Source: Ridgeia piscesae
Lineage: Eukaryota > Annelida > Polychaeta > Sabellida > Siboglinidae
Direction of reading: 5' to 3'
DNA length: 64,000 nt
Assembly (NCBI GenBank): GCA_025642075.2
Contig: JAODUO010000133.1
Span: 192,001-256,000 of the forward strand
Below, in pieces: positions 26,559-36,718 of this stretch; position 1 is the first letter of the stretch, and the number at the start of each line of letters is the position of its first letter. The notes beneath the pieces are model-generated. The model saw nothing but the letters and a program-made list of their open reading frames with translations, was not told the origin of the DNA and did not search any database. Both the position numbers and the translations under genes were made by a program.

Positions 26559-29500
26559 ATGCTTAGCTGCAGCGCGCAGTTAGCTCTGTGTTATCGTCAC
26601 AGGGTTACCCATGTGCTTCATGAGATTGCGTCATGTCGGTTCAGTACATCAATGTGGAAAAATATTCACACCTTAGGGCATCAGGTGCGGATTGGTCTAA
26701 CGAAGCAGAAAGGCGTAGGAGCATCATTTGCAAGAACATGGGAGTCAAACTCAAGAAAATACCTCTTGAATCAGTTCAACAAAACAGGCAAAGCATCTCA
26801 AAGACAAAGTCGCTTGATCTCGTCTTCAAGTTCAAGTCAACAAAAGCGTTCAACAATATTCCTTCTAGAGCTTGCACCATTAACAATATTTTTCAAACGT
26901 AAAAAATATCAGAGATGTCTGTCACCCCTGGTTCTGGCAGCCATCCCAGATGAAGTATTCACACAAGATGCAATGTTCACAACCCAGCCACAACCGGAGA
27001 ACATCTTCCTGCATGTTCTTTCAACGTTCTGGAACATGGTCTTATTCACAGTGCGTTTCATTCATGTTGTCGTTGCATTCCTACCTGTGCTGTGTCTGCT
27101 GCCAATGACGTACATGAATACGTCTTGTAATATTCTATGGCGTCGACTCCTGCTCTACACGGTGGAACACATGGGGCCAACATTCATCAAACTGGGCCAG
27201 TGGGCCAGCACAAGGCGTGATCTGTTCTCCCCTGAATTCTGCAATCTGTTCTCTAAGCTTCACACCCGAGCCACTGAACATGCCTGGTCGGTGACCAAGA
27301 GCAACTTGGAGAAGGCTTTTGGAGAGCGCTGGACTGATGTGTTGCTGTTAATTGACGAGAACCCAATCGGTTCTGGCTGCATTGCACAGGTAATCAGATA
27401 TGCTTAGGCTTAGCTGCAGCTCACATTTAGCCATGTGTTACTATCACTGGGTTTCCCATGTACTTCACGAGATTATATTGCTTATTTCAAAACGATTCGC
27501 CAAAATCCATGTAATATATAAGCATTCATAAGGAATGTACGTTTACAAATTTATGAACATTTCAAACTTTTAAAGTTAAAGTATGTAATATCAGTTAAGT
27601 TTACAATGGAAATTAATCAGTAAGTGTTTACTATCTTAACCATCACAATATATACATTGTGTATATTATTAATATGTGCCATTGTAGTATACTATAAGTT
27701 TACACATAATTTGATCAACTACGTAAATGATGTGAGTATTCAGCCATATTTGTACAGTGTTATAACAGCCACATAAAATTATTTCAATTGAAATAAGCAA
27801 CAAAATGTCAAAATTGTTTTGTTGTGCTCAATAACAACATTAGTCCTACAGTTTCTTCAATTTCAAGTTTGTTGTTATTCTTCAAATGGAGTTATTTTTC
27901 TTGAGGTTCACAAGGCATACATGAGGACAGATGCAATTGCTGACCGAGACCTCTTGGAAGACTGGCTGGAAGACATTGACACAGAGGTTGCTGCAATCAG
28001 CCACCACACAGGTGAGTGTCGGCCCTACTGTTCTACGCTAGATTTTGCTCATCCAAGGACCAAAGGAGACACATACCAAGGGCAACTGTTGTCATGAAAC
28101 TTTATAACATTTCAGCTGTAAACTTTTTCTCATTGACCATGAACATTTTACTCTTCATCGAGTGCAGCATGCCAGTAAAAAAGCCTTACCAGTCTGCCAT
28201 TTGGACAATCATATGTTGCTCATTGTTTCTACATTTCTTTGACAGAGAAAAACAGGCTACAAACTGAACAATAAATAATAATAACATAAACAAATTAAAT
28301 AACTAAAGATCGTTAGTGTGTTTTTGAAATAGACTGCTAGATGGTAATTCAGAAAGGATGGAAGAAACTAAATACAGTTGGAGGTCAGCACTTGGGAGGA
28401 AATGCACTTACGATGCTCTAAAATGAGCAGATTAATATAGAAATACAGAGTGCAAATAATACTGTAAGAAAGAACAAACGCTCAACACTACCGTTACAAA
28501 CCTGAACAAATGCTCAACACTACCGTTACAAACCTGAACAAATGCTCAACACTACCATTACAAACCTGAACAAATGCTCAACACTACCGTTACAAACCTG
28601 AACAAATGCTCAACACTACCGTTACAAACCTGAACAAATGCTCAACACTACCGTTACAAACCTGAACAAATGCTCAACACTACCGTTACAAACCTGAACA
28701 AATGCTCAACACTACCGTTACAAACCTGAACAAATGCTCAACACTACCGTTACAAACCTGAACAAATGCTCAACACTACCGTTACAAACCTGAACAAATG
28801 CTCAACACTACCGTTACAAACCTGAACAAATGCTCAACACTACCGTTACAAACCTGAACAAATGCTCAACACTACCGTTACAAACCTGAACAAATGCTCA
28901 ACACTACCGTTACAAACCTGAACAAATGCTCAACACTACCGTTACAAACCTGAACAAATGCTCAACACTACCGTTACAAACCTGAACAAATGCTCAACAC
29001 TACCGTTACAAACCTGAACAAATGCTCAACACTACCGTTACAAACCTGAACAAATGCTCAACACTACCGTTACAAGCCTGAACAAAGCTACCTACCGTTA
29101 CACCTGACAAAGCCAACACTACCGTTACAAACCTGAACAAATGCTCAACACTACCGTTACAAACCTGAACAAATGCTCAACACTACCGTTACAAACCTGA
29201 ACAAATGCTCAACACTACCGTTACAAACCTGAACAAATGCTCAACACTACCGTTACAAACCTGAACAAATGCTCAACACTACCGTTACAAACCTGAACAA
29301 ATGCTCAACACTACCGTTACAAACCTGAACAAAAGCTCAACACTACCGTTACAAACCTGAACAAACGCTCAACACTACCGTTACAAACCTGAACAAACGC
29401 TCAACACTACCGTTACAAACCTGAACAAACGCTCAACACTACCGTTACAAACCTGAACAAACGCTCAACACTACCGTTACAAACCTGAACAAACGCTCAA

Positions 29501-32500
29501 CACTACCGTTACAAACCTGAACAAACGCTCAACACTACCGTTACAAACCTGAACAAACGCTCAACACTACCGTTACAAACCTGAACAAACGCTCAACACT
29601 ACCGTTACAAACCTGAACAAACGCTCAACACTACCGTTACAAACCTGAACAAACGCTCAACACTACCGTTACAAACCTGAACAAACGCTCAACACTACCG
29701 TTACAAACCTGAACAAACGCTCAACACTACCGTTACAAACCTGAACAAACGCTCAACACTACCGTTACAAACCTGAACAAACGCTCAGCACTACCGTTAC
29801 AAACCTGAACAAACGCTCAGCACTACCGTTACAAACCTGAACAAACGCTCAACACTACCGTTACAAACCTGAACAAACGCTCAACACTACCGTTACAAAC
29901 CTGAACAAACGCTCAACACTACCGTTACAAACCTGAACAAATGCTCAACACTACCGTTGCAAACCTGAACAAATGCTCAACACTACCGTTACAAACCTGA
30001 ACAAATGCTCAACACTACCATTACAAACATGAACATGTGAGCTGGCCATGGCTGATGCATGGGGACAGACCACAATTATAATATAATAGTGTTTTGTTCA
30101 CAATTTAACTATTTTATCACATACAATGGCGGGCACTGTTTATTAACAGATTTATTGTTTCAGTTTTTATGTAAAGGAAAATGTTATGTTTTCAGAGGAG
30201 CGAGCCAGAGTCAATAAGCCAGATTACCACAACTTGCTTCCCGTGGCTGTAAAGGTAAGTTAAGCAAATTTGTGAACTTAAATTTTTACACACTGGCAGA
30301 TTATCACAAATTGTTCTCACCAATTTCATTAAAAAAAGTGCATGCCCATCTGATTGTCATAAGTTTTGAACTGTGTCGTGATAAATATTTACTTAACGTG
30401 ATGAGAATATTCTTGTTTTGGTAACATCTGATAGGTAACATTTCCCACATTGATTTTCCCAAGAACAAAATTGTATGATTTGACAAATATTCACCAGCAC
30501 ATCAATGGCACGACTGGTAAAAACTTATATCATTGTGATAAAAAACATTAATAATCTGGGGTTTGTTACTAAAAAATATAATATATAAATCATTGTTCTG
30601 TTGTTTGGTATTAAAAGGTATAAATTATTATCAGCTATGTAAAGATAAATATGATCTGTCCCCGTGTCACCAATGACTAGGTGCTGCATCCAGACATCTA
30701 CACATCTGTGACACGAGACCTTGTCATCCTGCGAGTGATTTCACGCACCTTGGAGCAGATCTTCCCTCGTCTGACCTGGCTCAGTCTGACTGAGTGCGTG
30801 TCAGAGTTCGCTGAACTGATGACAAGACAGGTGTGATATCATCTTTGTTGTTATCCCTGTAAACCCCAACCGGCCTCAAGTGTGTGATCTGCCTACTTTC
30901 CCAACTGCCCATGGCCTTATTTGTCTGATAATTTGGCATCTTAAGAAATAAGAATAATGACGTAATATGTTTCACTTGATTCTGCTGTCTGTCGTGCATT
31001 AGGGACTTTTGTCACATGGTTTTGTATTGGAGTGCTGCAGTGTGAAACCATGGGCAAGTTTGTTCACTCCACATTGCTCTAGTTCACTCAGCTGTATGGA
31101 TGAGTACCTGGCTATAGACGGTGGTGGATATTTGTACGACCAGCCTTTGCGCATTAATTGCAGCATGGCTGGATGCTTCCCCGATAAGTTGAGATGGTGT
31201 TTGATTGAATAGGTCTGCCAGGGAAGTAAAGTGTATTTCAAGCGCTTTGAGCAGTCCTGAGGATTGGTTCGTGAGCTACATGAGAACGTTCTATTTTATT
31301 CGCAAGACCATCATAATTTGCTACTGTTAATGTATTGTCACATTGTAGTAACTGGGTGTGGTTTGGTTCATAGATTGACTTGCGACACGAGGCTGCCTGC
31401 CTGGAACAGTTTAGTGAGAACTTCAGCGACGTTCCAAACATCAGGTTCCCTAAGCCTATCCGCCCCTACTGCAAGCGTGACGTGCTGGTGGAGACATTTG
31501 AGGTACGTTGTTACATGTCAGTGCTTTCTCTCCAAGGATCCTGCTCTATCTCCGCCTTCCTTGCTGTGCTCCCTTCCCACCTTTCCCTTCCTTACTCCAT
31601 CCACATCTACAGCTTTGCCCTCCCTTCTTCATCTTCCCATTCCTTCCCTTCTTCAGGGTCTATAGGGGGCTTTGAAGTCTGGCTTGCAGCCTTGAAAAGC
31701 CTTCATTATACTCTGCTGAACTCAGTCTGAGACCAAGGTGGTCTTATCTGCTTACTTGCATAGTTCATGGTACTGCTGTAGCTGTATAGTTGCCCGACTG
31801 TACACTTGCCCAACTGTACAGTTGCCCAACTGTACAGTTGCTCAAACTGTATAGTTGCCCAACTGTAGTCACCCAACTGTACAGTTGCCCAACTGTACAG
31901 TTGCTGAACTGTATAGTTACCTAACTGTATAGTTACCCAACTGTACAGTTGCTGAACTGTATAGTTACCCAACTGTACAGTTGCCCAACTGTACAGTTGC
32001 TGAACTGTATAGTTACCCAACTGTACAATTGCCCAACTGTACAGTTGCTGAACTGTATAGTTACCCAACTGTACAATTGCCCAACTGTACAGTTGCTGAA
32101 CTGTATAGTTACCCAACTGTACAGTTGCCCAAGGTTATCTGCTAATATTGCATAAGAGTTGCCCATGGACCCCTTTTGATGATGAGAGGCTAATCTGTTA
32201 TCACAAGAGCATATATTTGACAATTCTGAACTGATAACTAAGTTTGGTTCAACATTTTTAACAATAAAGCTAGCTAATCAGTAGAAATACAGTTTGTCCA
32301 AACTTGTCCTTCTAGAATGTTTACAGTGTCATATTTTTTAGCATGATCACCCCTCATACATGTACTTAATCTATGCAAAACTAACGAAAGAATAAAAGCC
32401 CTATTAAAGATCCTGTCTTGTGTATTGTGAATTGACTCTGCCACCAAGATGTAAGTAGTCATAGATGCCCGTAATCAGTAGTTTTATTGTTTCAGGCAGG

Positions 32501-35500
32501 GGAACCATTGTCAACCATTCTGACCACAGAGGCCATGTCACTTCCAGATGGACTTCGGGAAACTCTCGGCATATTTGCTGTAGATGCACTTCTGCAGATG
32601 GTATGTTATGTTATTTGTAAAATTTAGTTATTTTGTGAAACATTTTTAAACATTTCGTGTAATTTGTTATACAAACTGTAACAAGAAAATAGTTAATCTA
32701 AATAATGAATTTAAAATAAAACTGTTGTGGATCTACATTAAAAATTGGTTACTTTGTGTTGAAATTGTGCATTTTGCTTGTTTAAGATTTTCTTGGACAA
32801 TTTTGTTCATGGAGACTTGCATCCTGGCAACATCTTGGTGCAGAACAGCCACAACTACAAAGCTCAGGTTGGGCAGCCATTTTGTTTTTCAGAACAGTGG
32901 TTGTTTTTGAATAATTATTTTTTTTACAAACCATGGTTCACATATTTTGAATGTGTTTAACCAAAACTGAGTAATACCTGTTATTAGAATAACATGTAGT
33001 TTATACATGATTTCCTAATGTAAACTATGAGGTTATTTACCTTTGCTACAACTTGAAAAGAAAAAACTGTAAAATGTTAACTTGCTAACCTATGGACTTT
33101 GGTTGTAAAGTGTCACATGATTGGTTGTAAAGTGTCACATGATTGGTTGTAAAGTGTCACATGGATTACAGCAGGACCATGAAGTGGTGCTGGTTGACGT
33201 GTTTGACACGGTGGCAGTGGAGTCGAGACCGATGCGGACGTCACTGCGTCTTGTGCTGCTAGATGTCGGCATCACAGCGTGTCTTGGGGAAAAAGACAGA
33301 CAGAATTTCAAGGCTGTCTTCAAGGCAGTGGTGCGGGGGCAGGTGGGTGCTGAGTGGTGCGGGGGCAGGTGGGTGCTGAGTGGTGCATAGGCAGGTGGGT
33401 GCTGAGTGGTGCATAGGCAGGTGGGTGCTGAGTGGTGCATAGGCAGGTGGGTGCTGAGTGGTGCATAGGGCAGGTGGGTGCTGAGTGGTGCATGGGCAGG
33501 TGGGTGCTGAGTGGTGCATGGGCAGGTGGGTGCTGAGTGGTGCATAGGCAGGTGGGTGCTGAGTGGTGCATGGGCAGGTGGGTGCTGAGTGGTGCATGGG
33601 CAGGTGGGTGCTGAGTGGTGCATGGGCAGGTGGGTGCTGAGTGGTGCATAGGCAGGTGGGTGCTGAGTGGTGCATGGGCAGGTGGGTGCTGAGTGGTGCA
33701 TGGGCAGGTGGGTGCTGAGTGGTGCTGGCAGGTGGGTGCTGAGTGGTGCATGGCAGGTGGGTGCTGAGTGGTGCATGGGCAGGTGGGTGCTGAGTGGTGC
33801 ATGGGCAGGTGGGTGCTGAGTGGTGCAGGTGGGCAGGTGGGTGCTGAGTGGTGCATGGGCAGGTGGGTGCTGAGTGGTGCATGGGCAGGTGGGTGCTGAG
33901 TGGTGCATGGGCAGGTGGGTGCTGAGTGGTGCATGGGCAGGTGGGTGCTGAGTGGTGCATGGGCAGGTGGGTGCTGAGTGGTGCATGGGCAGGTGGGTGC
34001 TGAGTGGTGCATGGGCAGGTGGGGGTGGTGCATGGCAGGTGGGTTGAGGGTGAGGCAGGTGGGTGCTGAGTGGTGCATAGGCAGGTGGGTGCTGAGTGGT
34101 GCATGGGCAGGTGGGTGCTGAGTGGTGCATGGGCAGGTGGGTGCTGAGTGGTGCATGGGCAGGTGGGTGCTGAGTGGTGCATGGGCAGGTGGGTGCATGG
34201 AGTGAGTGCGTGGGCAGGTGGGTGCTGAGTGGTGCATGGCAGGTGGGTGCTGAGTGGTGATTGTAGATAGGGTGCTGATGGTGCAATATGAGCAAGGTGA
34301 AGGATGCTGAGTTGGTGCATCAGGTGGTGCTGAACTGTATTTGTTATGTCACTCAGGGTGAACGTATGGCTGAACTGTATTTGTTATGTCACTCAGGGTG
34401 AATGTATGGCTGAAATGTATTTGTTATGTCACTCAGGGTGAACGTATGGCTGAAATGTATTTGTTATGTCACTCAGGGTGAACGTATGGCTGAAATGTAT
34501 TTGTTATGTCACTCAGGGTGAACGTATGGCTGAACTGTATTTGTTATGTCACTCAGGGTGAACGTATGGCTGAAATGTATTTGTTATGTCACTCAGGGTG
34601 AACGTATGGCTGAAATGTATTTGTTATGTCACTCAGGGTGAACGTATGGTGCATGTATTGTATGTCATCAGGGTGCGATGGTTGAATGTATTGCATGTCA
34701 CTCAGGATGAACGTATGGCTGAACTGTATTTGTTATGTCACTCAGGGTGAACGTATTGCTGAACTGATGTTGACACACTCACGTTGTAACAACTGTGAAG
34801 ATGTTGAGGGGTTTACACGAGAAGTTGCCCACATCGTGAACAGGCCAGGCAACTGACAGTGCGACTTGGCAAGGTTCGTGAACTCTCTCTCTCCTCTCTC
34901 TCCTCTCTCTCTCCTTCTCATGCCCATTCTCTCCCACACTCTCTCTCTAAACTGCAAATGTTTAAAGGTGCATTTTCTAATATAATGTCTCAATCCGGAT
35001 TTATTTCCTGAAAGAACAATTATCCAGTATCCATTTTGATATGGCACCCATCTGCCACCTCCCACATCCCATCTGCCACCTCCCACATCCCTTCTGCCAC
35101 TCCCACATCCCATCTCCCATCTGCCACCTCCCACATCACATCTGCCACCTCACACATCTGACATCCCATCTGCCACCTCCCATCTGCCACCTCCCACATC
35201 CCATATGCCAACTCCCATCTGCCACCTCCCACATCCCATCTGCTACCTCCCACATCCCATCTGCCACCTCCCATCTGCCACCTCCCACATCCCATCTGCC
35301 ACACCCACATCCCATCTGCCACCTCCCACCCCCCATATCCCATCTGCCAGCTCCCACATCCCAACTTCCACCTCCAATTTGCCATCTGCCACCTCCCATC
35401 TGCCACCTCTCATCTGCCACATCCCACAACCCATCTGCCACCTCCCATCTGCCACCTCCAATTTGCCATCTGCCACCTCCCACATCCCATCTGCCACCTC

Positions 35501-36718
35501 CCACAACCCACCGGCCACCTCCCACATCCATTCTGCCACCTGCCACCTGACACATCCCATCTGCCACCCCCACATCGCATCTGCCACACCCACATCGCAT
35601 CTGCCACCTCCCATGTGCCACATCCCATCTGCCACCCCCCCTATATCCCATCTGCCAGCTCCCACATCCCATCTTCCACCTCCAATTTGCCATCTGCCAC
35701 CTCCCACCTCCCATCTGCCACCTCCCATCTGCCACCTCCCATCTGCTACCTGCCACATCCAATCTGCCACCTCCCACATCCCATCTGCCACACCCACCTC
35801 CCACATACCATCTGCCACCTCCCACATCTCATCTGCCACATCCTATCTGCCAGCTCCCACCTGGCACTTCCCACATCCCATCTGCCACCTCCCACATCCA
35901 ATCTGCCATCTGCCACCTGCCACCTCCCATCTGCCACCTCCCACCTGCCACCCCCCACATCCCATCTGCCACCTCCCATCTGCCACCTCCTACATCCCAT
36001 CTGACACACCCATCTACCACCTCCCATCTGCCACCTCCCACATTCCATTTGCCACTTCCCACATCCCATCTGCCACCTGTCACATCCCACCTCCCACAGC
36101 AAAGTAAATTAACATAAACAGTTGTAAAATGAAATTTTCCACCCTTTTGGATTCTGCAGACTGTGAACTTAAAATGATACTCATTTATTGAAATATTGTC
36201 AGTTTGTTTGAAATAGCAATGTTTTGATAAATGAGATACGACTCAAACTGTTTATAATTTTAAATCTTTGACTTTGTAAATGTATGTGTTTGATTAGTTT
36301 TTGATTACTTGTTGAGTAAAATAAACTGGACATTGACAAATGTAAGTATAAGGTATGCATTTCTGCCAAAATCACTTAATTGCTGAGATTTGATTTAACA
36401 TTTTGCAATATAATTTAATGTTTGGAGTTTAACAATGCACATTTTACACTGTACACAATGCAGTGATTTTCTGTAGTTTTGTGAGATCACAAAGTGTGCC
36501 TTTTCATAGTTAAATAACCATGTTTTGCGGGATCTTTACAGATTAAAGTTGGTGAACTGCTCTCAGATGTGTTTGGTGTTCTCAGCAAACATCAGGTGAT
36601 GGTTGAGAGTAATTTTGCATCGATGCTGCTCGCTATATTTGTCGTGGAAGGCCTTGGGCGCTCACTCAACCCTGACCTGGACATTCTGGACCGTGCTCGG
36701 CCGTTCCTGTTGTCATGA
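26559..36718 (+). CDS. ADCK2: ADCK2, mitochondrial ABC1/UbiB-family atypical kinase (ten exons; 1-nt frameshift in exon 9)
   Basis: Exons: 26559-27389, 27906-28011, 30196-30254, 30681-30830, 31374-31502, 32496-32600, 32787-32867, 33172-33342, 34746-34873 and 36542-36718 (stop TGA). They total 1937 nt, one short of 646 codons. Residues 1-90 are basic and Ser/Arg-rich, as in a mitochondrial presequence. A hydrophobic stretch lies near 150-185. Family motifs follow: KLGQ (211-214), the nucleotide loop GSGCIAQ (271-277), VAVK (Lys 332), the catalytic HGDLHPGN (468-475) and DVG (518-520, in place of DFG). The C-terminus SNFASMLLAIFVVEGLGRSL matches ADCK2. Human ADCK2 has 626 aa and is tied to coenzyme Q and fatty-acid metabolism. 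In exon 9 one base is missing near 34840/34841: GTGAACAGGCC where the family frame needs GTGAACCAGGCC. As written, translation stops a few codons later, yet exon 10 is conserved in the corrected frame. Sequence error is more likely than gene death. Confidence 0.95.
28478..30030. repeat. 32-bp minisatellite, about 48 copies, in ADCK2 intron 2
   Basis: The unit contains cctgaacaaatgctcaacac followed by taccgttacaaa. Copies are nearly identical. A variant with aaacgctc replaces aaatgctc in one continuous block (about 29340-29940), flanked by the aaatgctc type on both sides. Copies near 29072-29120 carry several deletions. There are no spacers, so it is not CRISPR. Confidence 0.98.
31790..32132. 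repeat. Tandem array of a perfect palindrome (CAACTGTACAGTTG) in ADCK2 intron 5
   Basis: About 19 units of cccaactgtacagttg and the variants gctgaactgtatagttac and cccaactgtacaattg. CAACTGTACAGTTG is its own reverse complement, so the array could form many small hairpins or a large cruciform. Long minus-strand frames (SWAIVQLGNYTVQQLY type) are artefacts. Confidence 0.93.
33099..33164. repeat. 22-bp repeat x3 next to the ADCK2 exon 8 acceptor
   Basis: Three copies of ttggttgtaaagtgtcacatga lie directly before the acceptor AG at 33170-33171. They do not contain the AG itself. Confidence 0.9.
33328..34330. repeat. 26-bp array of the ADCK2 exon 8 donor site
   Basis: About 36 copies of gtggtgcatgggcaggtggg plus tgctga. 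The first copy is the real exon end: GTGGTGCGGGGGCAG|GTGGGT codes VVRGQ and is followed by the donor at 33343. Later copies keep GGCAG|GTGGGT. Copies decay toward the 34200-34330 end. The long HPPAHAPLSTH minus-strand frames are artefacts. Confidence 0.96.
34325..34767. repeat. 40-bp array of the ADCK2 exon 9 acceptor site
   Basis: About eleven copies of ttgttatgtcactcag|GGTG followed by AACGTATGGCTGAACTGTAT. The last is the real acceptor at 34745/34746, where the exon continues GGTGAACGTATTGCTGAACTG. Each copy holds a 3' splice site and about 22 exon-like bases. The array abuts the 26-bp donor array, so the two make up nearly the whole intron. Confidence 0.96.
34879..34930 (+). repeat. CT-rich tract after the ADCK2 exon 9 donor
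   Basis: A ctctctctcctctctctcc polypyrimidine tract begins about 8 bases after the donor at 34874. Such tracts can bind PTB-type splicing factors; nothing more can be said. Confidence 0.7.
35041..36100. repeat. Purine/pyrimidine-asymmetric minisatellite (CATCTGCCACCTCCCACATC) in ADCK2 intron 9
   Basis: About 1.06 kb of imperfect units built from catctgccacc and tcccacatcc in variable order, C-rich on the plus strand and G-rich on the minus. Frames of 100-300 codons on both strands (PPICHLP, GGRWQMG) come only from the absence of stops in the unit. Confidence 0.96.

Noticed and set aside
28478..30030. Regular repeats resembling a CRISPR array
   Set aside because: Units are contiguous with no unique spacers, the host is an animal, and the array is inside an ADCK2 intron. 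It is a minisatellite.
33135..34320. Long minus-strand frames (305-386 codons) rich in HPPAHAPLSTH
   Set aside because: They are translations of the 26-bp intronic array, exist in all three minus frames, and lie antisense to ADCK2.
35136..36107. Frames up to 300 codons of PPICHLP or GGRWQMG repeats
   Set aside because: They arise from a stop-free tandem unit on both strands, with no start context, splice logic or non-repeat domain.
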